10,898 nt of DNA from Nanobdellota archaeon (GCA_030704765.1 JAUYDD010000201.1:1-10898); one strand, 5' to 3'. Counted from the stretch's first letter, positions 1 through 5,599 are shown. A program made the numbers and translations. The notes: generated from the sequence alone by a model not told the origin.

Positions 1-31
1 GCTCGGAAATTGAATGCAAGTAAACTACCTC

Positions 32-81
32 ATGTCAAGAACCATGGAATAAATTCCATGGCGTGTTTGGTTCTTGAGCAT
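32..81. repeat. Inner type I hairpin, ATGTC...GAGCAT orientation
   Basis: TCAAGAACC (35-43) pairs with GGTTCTTGA (69-77). Nested inside, CCATGGAA (42-49) can pair with TTCCATGG (54-61) around a TAAA loop. The feet are ATG (32-34) and CAT (79-81), with one unpaired G at 78. The right foot GAGCAT runs directly into the left foot ATGCTC of the next hairpin, making the palindrome GAGCATGCTC (76-85) shared by both elements. Confidence 0.75.
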
Positions 82-147
82 GCTCCAAAATGCCTTCTCT
101 TTCTATCCATTAAAATAGATAGGTATGAGAAGAGCATTTTGGACATC
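80..147. repeat. Inner type I hairpin, ATGCTC...GACATC orientation
   Basis: TCCAAAATGC (84-93) pairs with GCATTTTGGA (134-143), 10 bp. The stem continues inward with CTTCTC (94-99) against GAGAAG (127-132) and CTATC (103-107) against GATAG (118-122). The feet are ATG(C)TC and GACAT, with the extra C at 83 unpaired. This is the same asymmetric foot seen in the other type I elements, on an unrelated stem sequence. Confidence 0.75.
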
Positions 148-213
148 TTAAAAGATAAGGTTTTCAATTTCCGACATCAAAAAAACATAATAATTATTCT
201 ATTCCAATCTTGC

Positions 214-225
214 ATAAATATATTA
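214..225 (+). promoter_or_regulatory. TATA-like box for the gene at 248
   Basis: The AT-only stretch ATAAATATATTA is centred about 28 bases before the ATG at 248. No Shine-Dalgarno sequence precedes that ATG, only a T-run. The spacing fits an archaeal promoter giving a leaderless or nearly leaderless transcript. The AT-rich background makes this a moderate call. Confidence 0.45.
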
Positions 226-247
226 ATGACTTAATGTTTTTTTTCTT

Positions 248-697
248 ATGAAGGATAAGATAAAGGAATATTTTATAGAAGCGTCAAGACACCTAAAAAT
301 TGCTGACCATATAATCTATATCACTTATCCATTGGTAAATGAAAAACGCTTGTTATTGAAAGTATTAGAAGAATTAAGCAAATCAATTGATTATGCTATA
401 AAAGCTATAGTAAGGTTTGAAACAAAAAACAAACTCGAATCTAATGAAATATTTTATCTAGACTATTCAAAAAAATATCTAAATGAAGAAGAATTAAAAA
501 TAGTAAAACAGATAAATGAATTGAATAATAGGCATAAAGATTCAGCTATAGAATTTCCAAAAAAAGAGAAAATAATCATTATGGCAGATAATTTAGATAT
601 ACATGCTTTAGATATAAATACTTTAAAAACCTATTATATGTTCATAAAAAACTTTATTTTAAAAACAAGAAATATTATATTAAACAATCCTTTATAG
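248..697 (+). CDS. Hypothetical small helical protein, paralogue of the product at 1172-1627
   Basis: I do not recognise this 149-residue protein. It is Lys/Glu/Ile-rich, appears mostly alpha-helical, and has no signal peptide, obvious membrane segment or catalytic motif. Residues around 19-26 read ADHIIYIT, and the corresponding part of the product of 1172-1627 reads ADHLLYVS. The C-terminal helices also correspond: INTLKTYYMFIKNFIL here and LDKLKEYSEILERFIN there. The two are therefore probably distant paralogues, separated by a hairpin array. The start at 248 was chosen because a TATA-like box lies about 28 bases upstream and no ribosome binding site is present, which fits leaderless translation. 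A HEPN-like helical bundle was considered, but the RX4-6H motif of that family is not seen. Proximity to the MinD-type ATPase is the only functional hint. Confidence 0.7.
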   Translation: MKDKIKEYFIEASRHLKIADHIIYITYPLVNEKRLLLKVLEELSKSIDYAIKAIVRFETKNKLESNEIFYLDYSKKYLNEEELKIVKQINELNNRHKDSAIEFPKKEKIIIMADNLDIHALDINTLKTYYMFIKNFILKTRNIILNNPL

Positions 698-706
698 ATT
701 ATTTTT

Positions 707-803
707 ATCAAAAAAACAATCCACCACACCCTAAAGGTTTTTTGCCACAGCTAAAAAATCGCCTGCTGGCGAGTGTGGTTTGATTGGCCCTTGTTTTTAA
801 GAT
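707..803. repeat. Type II A6/T6 hairpin, copy 1 of a near-identical pair
   Basis: The outer stem runs from AAAAACAA (712-719) to TTGTTTTT (791-798), and ATC/GAT feet lie outside it. Inside are CCACAC against GTGTGG, and an apical TCGCC-TGCT-GGCGA hairpin. The stretch 707-807 matches 10758-10861 with only two differences: a missing GGG after CAAT and one A/G change near the right end. The missing GGG breaks the GGGCC/GGCCC part of the stem that is intact in the other copy. The A-run at the left and T-run at the right would let it act as a terminator on either strand. Confidence 0.85.
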
Positions 804-875
804 GCTCGAGAATTGAAAACTGTAACATTTGCTACGACCACATGATAAATCATAAGGTTTTCAATTCTCGACATC
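801..875. repeat. Type I hairpin GATGCTC...GACATC
   Basis: TCGAGAATTGAAAAC (806-820) pairs perfectly over 15 bp with its complement at 857-871. The feet GATG (801-804) and CATC (872-875) also pair, leaving C805 as a single bulge. The loop contains GTAACATTTGCTACG (822-836), nearly the same as a loop at 2723-2737, and a small ATGA-TAAA-TCAT hairpin. The right side (about 854-881) closely resembles the right end of the element at 1-178. Confidence 0.85.
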
Positions 876-962
876 AAAAAAATTTCCTGAAAAAATCGCC
901 TACTCCATCCTGAAGGATGGAGTTTGATCGGCGATTTTTCTGATTCGGAAATTTTTTGGATG
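872..962. repeat. Type II triple-nested hairpin CATC-A6...T6-GATG
   Basis: Three co-axial stems are seen: AAAAAATTTCC (877-887) with GGAAATTTTTT (947-957), AAAAATCGCC (891-900) with GGCGATTTTT (930-939), and apical CTCCATCC (903-910) with GGATGGAG (915-922) around TGAA. Read in reverse complement it aligns with the element at 3234-3327 over nearly its full length, but the apical stem has changed by paired substitutions. Confidence 0.85.
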
Positions 963-1025
963 ATCCAAAATCAAAACCACCAAAAATAACCACATCATAA
1001 ATGATGTGGTTTTGATTTATGGACA
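958..1025. repeat. Type I-like hairpin with two mutually exclusive pairings
   Basis: AAATCAAAACCAC (968-980) pairs over 13 bp with GTGGTTTTGATTT (1006-1018). ACCACATCA (989-997) instead pairs with TGATGTGGT (1002-1010). Both use bases 1006-1010, so the two structures exclude each other. The feet are GATGATCC and GGACAT, a variant of the usual GATGCTC/GACATC ends. The ORF-like frame on the minus strand here is not coding. Confidence 0.7.
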
Positions 1026-1066
1026 TAAAAATAGCTTTATTAACCCTGGAATGATAAAAAGCAAGA

Positions 1067-1078
1067 TTTATATATAAG
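1067..1078 (+). promoter_or_regulatory. Probable archaeal TATA box for the 1172-2435 operon
   Basis: TTTATATATAAG is close to the archaeal TATA consensus. A start about 25 bases downstream would leave a leader of some 70-75 bases before the ATG at 1172. A second weaker AT stretch (TTTTTATAATTAG, about 1117-1129) could give a shorter leader. Confidence 0.5.
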
Positions 1079-1171
1079 CTATGCATTAGTTTTTACAATA
1101 CAGAATATCCTTTTCTTTTTATAATTAGCTAAATTAAAAAGGGGATTGAATATCTAAAACTCAAAAACAAA

Positions 1172-1627
1172 ATGTCTGAAGAACTGGAAAAGATTATAAA
1201 AGAAAAAATTAGTGCTGACCATCTTTTGTATGTGAGCATGAAATATACAAAAACATGCGATGTCATGATAAATCTTATAAAAAGATGGAAAATTATGATG
1301 GATTATGCTTTTGATGGTATCCTTGATAAAGCTAAGAAAAAAAAATTAATAAAATCCATTCCTGATGCACCAAGACTAAAATTGGATTTATTAAAAGAGA
1401 CATTTAAGAACAACAAAGAACTCATTGATGCTATTGAAATCTTTGAGATGTTCAAATTAATAGATATATTGAACAAGACCAAAGAAGGAGAGTTTCGAAA
1501 AGGTGTTTGTTTAAGAGTTACGTATAAGATGAAAGAGATTCCAATCAACCTTGATAAATTAAAGGAATACTCTGAAATCCTAGAAAGATTTATAAATTAC
1601 ACCAAGTTTTTCCTCTTATCAAAATAG
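1172..1627 (+). CDS. Hypothetical small helical protein, first gene of the minD operon
   Basis: This is a 151-residue, Lys-rich, predicted all-helical protein that I cannot assign to a named family. It resembles the product of 248-697 at the N-terminal ADHLLYVS segment (about residues 15-22) and in the last helix pair, with similar length. It has two or three cysteines, no signal peptide and no clear transmembrane segment. The MinD-like gene starts 25 bases after its stop on the same strand, so they are probably co-transcribed and may act together. The ATG at 1172 lacks a well-placed Shine-Dalgarno; AAAAAGGGG at 1136-1144 is too far upstream. A minus-strand open frame over 1303-1548 is a shadow of this gene. 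Confidence 0.72.
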   Translation: MSEELEKIIKEKISADHLLYVSMKYTKTCDVMINLIKRWKIMMDYAFDGILDKAKKKKLIKSIPDAPRLKLDLLKETFKNNKELIDAIEIFEMFKLIDILNKTKEGEFRKGVCLRVTYKMKEIPINLDKLKEYSEILERFINYTKFFLLSK

Positions 1628-1652
1628 GTTGGAATACCTTCTATAATGAAAA

Positions 1653-2435
1653 ATGGCAAAAGTTTATGCAATATTATCTGGAAAAGGCGGAGTTGGTAAG
1701 ACCACTACAGCTATAAATCTAGGCATTTCTCTTAATTCTCTAGGTGAAGATGTAGTGATATTAGATGGTAATTTGACAACTCCTAATATAGGCATACATC
1801 TAGGCGCTCCTATTGTACCAACTACTTTAAATCATGTTTTGAACGGAGAAGCAGAATTAGAAGATGCTATTTATGAACATGAATCAGGAACAAAGATAAT
1901 ACCAGCTTCCTTATCTTTAAAAGAATCAGAAAGGATTAACTATAAAAAATTGAGTGAAGTGACAAGGAAACTAAAAAGGATAACAAATATTGTTCTTATT
2001 GATTCAGCGGCAGGCCTAGGTGAAGAAGCTAAATCAGCAATGATAGCAGCTGATGAGATAATAATTGTCACTAATCCTGAGATGGCAGCAGTTACAGATG
2101 CGTTAAAAGCAATAAAACTAGCAGAAGAAATGGGTAAGAACATAGTAGGAGTCATTATAACAAGATATCAAGGAAAAAGCGTTGATATGTCTGTTCCAAA
2201 TATAAAAGAGATGCTTGAAGTTCCTGTATTAGGAATAATACCTGAAGATGATTCAATAAGAGAGTCTCAGATAATGAAAAATGCAGTCATACATACTCAT
2301 CCAAGAAGTGCTGCATCAAAAAACTACATCCATACTTCAAGAAGGCTCTTAGGAGCTAGTGAATTCAGGTATGAACCAAAGAAAAAAGGTTTTTTCAAAG
2401 GCCTTTTGAATAGTATGGGAATAAAAAGCTATTAG
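1653..2435 (+). CDS. minD: MinD/ParA-family P-loop ATPase
   Basis: This 260-residue protein carries the deviant Walker A motif KGGVGKTT (residues 11-18) with the signature lysine K11. A switch I-type aspartate (D38, ILDGN) follows, then a Walker B-like segment IVLIDSAAG with D117. The MinD/ParA family forms ATP-dependent dimers on membranes or DNA and positions other proteins. The C-terminal tail KKKGFFKGLLNSMGIKSY is basic and amphipathic, resembling the membrane-targeting helix of MinD proteins, so membrane attachment is likely. Archaeal MinD homologues are numerous and mostly of unknown cargo. No MinE or MinC is encoded nearby; the preceding small helical protein is the natural partner candidate. 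The start is fixed by the family N-terminus just ahead of the P-loop; no strong ribosome binding site is visible. Confidence 0.9.
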   Translation: MAKVYAILSGKGGVGKTTTAINLGISLNSLGEDVVILDGNLTTPNIGIHLGAPIVPTTLNHVLNGEAELEDAIYEHESGTKIIPASLSLKESERINYKKLSEVTRKLKRITNIVLIDSAAGLGEEAKSAMIAADEIIIVTNPEMAAVTDALKAIKLAEEMGKNIVGVIITRYQGKSVDMSVPNIKEMLEVPVLGIIPEDDSIRESQIMKNAVIHTHPRSAASKNYIHTSRRLLGASEFRYEPKKKGFFKGLLNSMGIKSY

Positions 2436-2488
2436 AATCGATATTTTTATCTAATTTACCTAATTCCTCTAGAAACTATTTTCTTATG

Positions 2489-2562
2489 GAGAAGTTTGAA
2501 TAATTAATATTCTGAAATTTACAACCTTTAAAAATAGTAAATTTCAGCGTTTCAAACTTCTT
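2489..2562. repeat. Two-storey nested hairpin
   Basis: The outer stem GAAGTTTGAA (2491-2500) pairs with TTCAAACTTC (2551-2560). The inner stem CTGAAATTTAC (2512-2522) pairs with GTAAATTTCAG (2537-2547). Both are perfect. The GATGCTC/GACATC ends are not present, so this is a relative in architecture only. It sits 55 bases past the minD stop and may serve as its terminator. Confidence 0.7.
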
Positions 2563-2564
2563 AT

Positions 2565-2657
2565 TAGAGAATTTTGGTAATATCAGGAATCTTTTAGATG
2601 ATTCCTGAGCATCCAAAAAACAATATGATTGTTTTTTTGATTTTGCAAAATTCTCTA
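2565..2657. repeat. Branched repeat: outer stem enclosing a type I and a minimal type II hairpin
   Basis: The outer stem TAGAGAATTTT (2565-2575) pairs with AAAATTCTCTA (2647-2657). Inside, TCAGGAATC (2583-2591) pairs with GATTCCTGA (2600-2608) and is followed by the type I foot GCATCC. Immediately after, AAAAAACAAT (2615-2624) pairs with ATTGTTTTTT (2628-2637) around a three-base loop. The second hairpin uses the same AAAAAACAA arm as the long type II elements at 707 and 10758, with their whole interior missing. Confidence 0.75.
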
Positions 2658-2659
2658 TA

Positions 2660-2748
2660 GATAACTGCGTTGGTTATGTCTCAGTATAGTGCAGTTATAC
2701 AGATAGGGAACTGCAAAATATATGTAACATAAGCTACGCAGTTCTCTA
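2660..2748. repeat. Pair of long-loop hairpins sharing a GCAGTT arm
   Basis: ATAACTGC (2661-2668) pairs with GCAGTTAT (2691-2698). TAGGGAACTGC (2704-2714) pairs with GCAGTTCTCTA (2738-2748) with one G-T wobble. The second loop holds GTAACATAAGCTACG (2723-2737), matching the loop of the type I hairpin at 801-875 in 13 of 15 bases. Because both stems use AACTGC/GCAGTT, arms can also pair across the two hairpins. Confidence 0.65.
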
Positions 2749-2756
2749 TATCTTCA

Positions 2757-3095
2757 TCAACTCACCCTGCAACCAAGTTCAATCTCACCATCTGGTTGCA
2801 ATAACTTGACTTCTGACTGGTCATCATTTACAGCAGCAAGAAGCATTCCTTTGCTTTCAATGCCTTTTATCCTTCTAGGTTCAAGATTGCAGAATACTAT
2901 GCACCTTTTGCCTCCTAATTCATCTTTAATGTAATAAGGTTTTAATCCAGCAACTAAAGTCCTTGTTTCTGTACCTAAATCTATCTTTAATTTATATAGT
3001 TTATCAGCTCCAGCTACATCTTCAATCTCTAAAATCTCTCCAACTCTTAAATCCAGTTTCTGCCAATCACTGAAACTAACTATTCCTTCAACCAT
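2757..3095 (-). CDS. MetRS beta / Trbp111-type tRNA-binding protein
   Basis: This 112-residue protein is a single OB-fold tRNA-binding domain of the EMAP II/Trbp111/Arc1p C-terminal type. Diagnostic segments are DLRVGEI (residues 15-21), the RTLVAGL strand and the GIESKGMLLAA motif near residues 79-89. In many archaea and some bacteria this domain is a separate protein that docks on methionyl-tRNA synthetase or binds tRNA alone; in others it is fused to the C-terminus of MetG. Here the MetRS catalytic subunit is encoded separately at 9229-10701, and that protein appears to end without this domain, so the two gene products probably form one enzyme. The start is supported by a TATA-like box about 25 bases upstream and the absence of a ribosome binding site. 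Confidence 0.92.
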   Translation of the reverse strand: MVEGIVSFSDWQKLDLRVGEILEIEDVAGADKLYKLKIDLGTETRTLVAGLKPYYIKDELGGKRCIVFCNLEPRRIKGIESKGMLLAAVNDDQSEVKLLQPDGEIELGCRVS

Positions 3096-3113
3096 AAAAA
3101 TCCTAAGATACAG

Positions 3114-3125
3114 ATATTTTTAAAG
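3114..3125 (-). promoter_or_regulatory. TATA-like box for the MetRS beta gene
   Basis: On the minus strand TTTAAAAATA is centred about 25 bases before the ATG at 3095. That is the spacing expected for a leaderless archaeal transcript. Confidence 0.5.
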
Positions 3126-3162
3126 ATTATTATAGCTTATAGTAATAAAACATGAACAAGAT

Positions 3163-3181
3163 GATAATCATTTTGATTATC
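3163..3181. repeat. Short perfect hairpin at the start of an array
   Basis: GATAATCA (3163-3170) pairs with TGATTATC (3174-3181) around TTT. It directly precedes the ATGTC foot of the next type I element. Confidence 0.55.
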
Positions 3182-3183
3182 TC

Positions 3184-3237
3184 ATGTCGGGAACATTGGA
3201 AACCGCACCTTTTAAGGTGCGGTCGTTCCCGAACATC
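3184..3237. repeat. Type I hairpin, ATGTC...GAACATC orientation
   Basis: TCGGGAAC (3187-3194) pairs with GTTCCCGA (3225-3232). ATG (3184-3186) pairs with CAT (3234-3236), leaving A3233 as the single unpaired base where other copies have G. The apical ACCGCACC (3202-3209) pairs with GGTGCGGT (3216-3223). The plus-strand open frame over 3184-3366 results from the palindromes and is not a gene. Confidence 0.8.
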
Positions 3238-3327
3238 CTAAAAAATTTCCCTGTCAAAGAAAAATCGCCGATCAAACCTCCTGCTTTAGCAGGAGGTAGG
3301 AGATTTTTCGGGAAATTTTTTTTGATG
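3234..3327. repeat. Type II triple-nested hairpin, homologue of 872-962 in reverse orientation
   Basis: The outer stem AAAAAATTTCCC (3240-3251) pairs with GGGAAATTTTTT (3310-3321). The middle stem AAAAATC (3260-3266) pairs with GATTTTT (3302-3308). The apical CCTCCTGC (3277-3284) pairs with GCAGGAGG (3289-3296) around TTTA. The strand between the stems (CGCCGATCAAA) matches the reverse complement of the element at 872-962, while the apical stem differs by paired changes. The feet are CATC (3234-3237) and GATG (3324-3327). Confidence 0.82.
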
Positions 3328-3378
3328 TTTATACTTACCCTAATAATTAGATTAATTAAACATTAACAACTAAAGTTA

Positions 3379-4431
3379 TTATAAAACATTTCTAGCTCTT
3401 CTTCTTTCATACCCCCAATCTAAATCAGGGTCTGTTATATCGATTTTTCTTCTGCTAAAAACAGAAAGATAACTAAAAATTGAAAAATCTCTTAGATTAT
3501 CAAGAGTAAATCTTCTAGAACCCATCATCATTTTTCCCATTCTATTGCATTCTTCATCAGTTAACAACACTATAGCAATAAGAGGGTCAATTTCATTGTC
3601 TCTGAAATATGGTTCAGTCACAAAAAAATCATATACCTTTTTCAATATAGCCCTATTCACAGGATTCTCAATTTTATAATAAACTTCTTCAAACATAAAA
3701 TTCCTTGTTTTATAAAAATCCCCTGCAACTTGCCCTTCTGTTAACTGAACTATTCCGATTCTTTTGCTTTCTTTAATTAAAGCTTTTAATACATTAAAGT
3801 CTCTTTCATCCTGGGTTTTTCCAAGTCTATTGACAAAATCCGGAAGTTTATCTGCATTCAAATAGCCATATCTTATTGAATCATTAATATCTGAAGTAGT
3901 ATAAGCTATTTTATCAGAGAACATAACAGCATTGTACTCATGAGGAACATTTTTATGCGCTTCTACTTTTCTTGATTTTGTTTTTGAATGAAATAATATG
4001 CCTTCTAAAGTCTCAAAGCTTAAATTTAATCCTTTTCCTTTGTTTTCCAACTGCTGCGCAACCACAACACTTGCAATATTATGGCTAAAAGGCTTTCCCA
4101 TAATTTCAGTTAAAACACTTTCACCTAAATGCCCATACGGTGCATGGCCTATATCATGGCCTGCTGCAATTGCTCTGCAAAGGCTTGTGTTTAAGCCCAG
4201 TGCTTGAGAAATATGAACTGCAAGTGCCATGACTTCCTGAGTATGGACAAGCCTGGTCCTTATATAATAATCTTCTGGAGAAGTCATTACCTGTGTTTTA
4301 GAACCAAGCCTTCTGTATGAAGGGCATCTATAAATCCTTGTTTCATCTTCTTCAAATGGATTAGCTAAAACCACTTTATAATCTTCTTCATCTCTTCTGC
4401 CAACACTTCTTTTTGAATCAAATGCTTCCAT
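3379..4431 (-). CDS. dgt: dGTPase-like HD-domain dNTP triphosphohydrolase
   Basis: The 350-residue product matches the Dgt/dNTPase branch of the HD superfamily. The N-terminal YRRLGSKTQV (about 39-48) corresponds to the conserved RRL..KTQV segment. HD metal ligands are visible: H63 in RLVHTQEV, H92-D93 in GHDIGHAPYGH, and D173 in FSDKIAY. The family cleaves dNTPs to deoxynucleosides and triphosphate, usually as an allosteric oligomer; which dNTPs this enzyme prefers cannot be told from sequence. The length is close to that of the shorter bacterial and archaeal members. The ATG at 4431 has a TATA-like box about 25 bases upstream and no ribosome binding site. It lies downstream of, and co-directional with, the Lrp gene, but a 122-base gap with a small hairpin separates them. 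Confidence 0.9.
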   Translation of the reverse strand: MEAFDSKRSVGRRDEEDYKVVLANPFEEDETRIYRCPSYRRLGSKTQVMTSPEDYYIRTRLVHTQEVMALAVHISQALGLNTSLCRAIAAGHDIGHAPYGHLGESVLTEIMGKPFSHNIASVVVAQQLENKGKGLNLSFETLEGILFHSKTKSRKVEAHKNVPHEYNAVMFSDKIAYTTSDINDSIRYGYLNADKLPDFVNRLGKTQDERDFNVLKALIKESKRIGIVQLTEGQVAGDFYKTRNFMFEEVYYKIENPVNRAILKKVYDFFVTEPYFRDNEIDPLIAIVLLTDEECNRMGKMMMGSRRFTLDNLRDFSIFSYLSVFSRRKIDITDPDLDWGYERRRARNVL

Positions 4432-4450
4432 TAAATTCTATTCTAAACAA

Positions 4451-4462
4451 GAATTTTTAAGG
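4451..4462 (-). promoter_or_regulatory. TATA-like box for dgt
   Basis: CCTTAAAAATTC on the minus strand is centred about 25 bases before the ATG at 4431, consistent with a leaderless start. Confidence 0.42.
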
Positions 4463-4514
4463 ATTTGTGTATAATAAAAGTATAATTTATTTTTAAAAAT
4501 CAACAATCATAAGA

Positions 4515-4553
4515 ATGTCTAATATGGTCAGGCATTAGATGATTTTAAAAAAC
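4515..4553 (-). terminator. Possible terminator after the Lrp gene
   Basis: Reading the minus strand past the Lrp stop there is a T6 run (4544-4549), then TCTAAT pairing with ATTAGA (4534-4539 against 4518-4523). Archaeal termination usually needs only the T-run. The hairpin feet (ATGTC and GATGAT) faintly recall type I ends. Weak evidence. Confidence 0.3.
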
Positions 4554-5549
4554 TCAAAACAATTCTTTAGGAAAATAAATATATTTATATTCTTCATATG
4601 CCATTAAAATTTCATAATGATTGATTTGTTTAGGGAATAAACTTCTTAGTTTAAGAACAGTTTCTTGCAGTTCTTCAATGTTTTTAACAAGAAGATAAAT
4701 TAAAACATTAAACCTTCCAATTGTTTTAACAGCCCATAAGACATTTTCATTATTAGATAAAAAAGATCTAAGTATTTTTTCTTTTTTCTCATCTAAAGAA
4801 CTTATATTCAAAAGCAATGTATGCAAACTATATCCTAAAGAAGTATAATTTATTATAGGAACAAATTTAATAATAATCTCAGAATTAATAAGATTTTTAA
4901 TTCTATAAGCTATTGCATCAGCAGATAATTTAACTTTATCTGCAATTTTATATAAAGGAATTGTAGCATTTTCACCTATAATTTTTAATATTTCAATATC
5001 TTTTTTATCAATCTTATTTTTATTTTTTGGATTTCTTGTTATTTTATATTCTTTAAAATTCAGGGGAAATCCTTCCTGTATATAAGTTTTTATAACAGTT
5101 AATATTTCAAAATCCTGAACAATTCCTGAAAAAGCATTTATTACTTTATTAATCGATAAATCTAATTCCTCTATATTTTTTGCAACTATTGCAATTTCAA
5201 AATCAAAATTTCCACTGAATTTTATAATTGCCCTAATAAAAGGATATTTAATTAATCTCTTTAAAAAATTTTTTTCTATTTCTTGTGAAGGATTATTTAA
5301 ACGTATAAATAAATGGTAATTGTTATAGCTGAATTTATTTATATCCACAATTGTCCTGTATCCCTGAATTACTCCTTTTTTTTCATAATTTTTAATTCTG
5401 TAATTGACAGCATCTCTTGAAAGAGCTACTTTTTTTGATATTTGTGTTAATGAAATTCTTGAATTACTAGAAAGAATCCTGAGTATTTTTTTATCTTTTA
5501 AGTCTAGTTTAATTTTTTCTATTTTTTCTTTTGCTTGTAAATATCTCAT
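4554..5549 (-). CDS. Double-module AsnC/Lrp-family transcription regulator
   Basis: This 331-residue protein consists of two Lrp/AsnC units in tandem. The first winged helix-turn-helix spans about residues 18-62 (LTQISKKVALSRDAVNYRIKNYEKKG), and is followed by an alpha/beta ligand-binding-like domain (about 75-155). A second helix-turn-helix spans about 181-230 (YKIADKVKLSADAIAYRIK), followed by a second such domain (about 238-325). Lrp proteins bind DNA as multimers and usually sense amino acids. One chain here supplies what is normally two subunits. AhbA/AhbB siroheme decarboxylases share this fold, but no heme genes lie nearby. The gene is divergent from the radical SAM-CDPS operon across a 194-base region with repeats, so it most likely controls that operon and itself. 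AAAGGAAA directly precedes the ATG. Confidence 0.85.
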   Translation of the reverse strand: MRYLQAKEKIEKIKLDLKDKKILRILSSNSRISLTQISKKVALSRDAVNYRIKNYEKKGVIQGYRTIVDINKFSYNNYHLFIRLNNPSQEIEKNFLKRLIKYPFIRAIIKFSGNFDFEIAIVAKNIEELDLSINKVINAFSGIVQDFEILTVIKTYIQEGFPLNFKEYKITRNPKNKNKIDKKDIEILKIIGENATIPLYKIADKVKLSADAIAYRIKNLINSEIIIKFVPIINYTSLGYSLHTLLLNISSLDEKKEKILRSFLSNNENVLWAVKTIGRFNVLIYLLVKNIEELQETVLKLRSLFPKQINHYEILMAYEEYKYIYFPKELF

Positions 5550-5585
5550 TTTCCTTTTTTTCTACTTTTAAGTATTAACCTAATA

Positions 5586-5599
5586 TTCTTTATAAATTT
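5586..5599 (-). promoter_or_regulatory. Promoter of the Lrp gene
   Basis: The minus strand carries ATTTATAAAG, a good archaeal TATA box. A start about 25 bases on would give a short leader of roughly 15-20 bases carrying the AAAGGAAA ribosome binding site just before the ATG at 5549. Confidence 0.5.

Larger units (their letters stand above)
1..178. repeat. Multi-branch nested inverted repeat (type I hairpin enclosing two more)
   Basis: The outer stem is TCGGAAATTGAA (3-14) against TTCAATTTCCGA (163-174), 12 bp perfect. It is bounded by GCTC on the left and GACATC on the right, the ends typical of the type I elements in this window. Between the arms lie two complete smaller hairpins (32-81 and 80-147), so a single strand could fold into a multi-branched structure. 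The left edge is cut by the window start; GAT would be expected just before base 1. The short open frame through this stretch is not credible as a gene because the palindromes explain the sequence. It ends about 70 bases before the gene at 248. Confidence 0.8.
698..1171. other. Gene-free spacer filled by four consecutive hairpin elements
   Basis: This 474-base spacer separates two co-directional paralogous genes. From about 707 to 1025 it is almost entirely inverted repeats: type II (707-803), type I (801-875), type II (872-962) and a type I variant (958-1025). Neighbours share their GATG or CATC ends. Bases 1026-1171 hold the probable promoter and leader of the next gene. An open frame on the minus strand across 874-1086 is a by-product of the palindromes. 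Confidence 0.8.
2436..2756. other. Spacer between convergent genes, packed with inverted repeats
   Basis: This 321-base stretch lies between the ends of minD and the MetRS beta gene. It contains a nested hairpin (2489-2562), a branched element (2565-2657) and two long-loop hairpins (2660-2699 and 2704-2748). No gene was found. The hairpins plus T-runs could terminate transcription from both sides. Confidence 0.75.

Noticed and set aside
10..234. Open frame of 74 codons at the left end
   Set aside because: It runs through nested inverted repeats (1-178) whose structure explains the sequence, and the protein has no recognisable feature.
707..1025. CRISPR array
   Set aside because: The repeated units are hairpins of unequal length and sequence that adjoin each other. 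There are no direct repeats with unique spacers and no cas genes.
1..1025. Insertion sequence or IS200/IS605 remnant
   Set aside because: Hairpin ends with an unpaired base recall that family, but no transposase fragment or target duplication is visible.
874..1086. Minus-strand open frame of 70 codons
   Set aside because: It lies wholly over hairpin elements 872-1025 and the promoter of the next gene.
2436..2756. tRNA or other structured RNA gene in the branched repeat region
   Set aside because: There is no acceptor, T-loop GTTC or anticodon arrangement. The stems are explained by the repeat family.
3184..3366. Plus-strand open frame of 60 codons
   Set aside because: It coincides with the type I and type II hairpins at 3184-3327, so it is a product of the palindromes.
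4554..5549. Siroheme decarboxylase (AhbA/AhbB) instead of a regulator
   Set aside because: Both units keep a full helix-turn-helix, and no heme biosynthesis gene is nearby.
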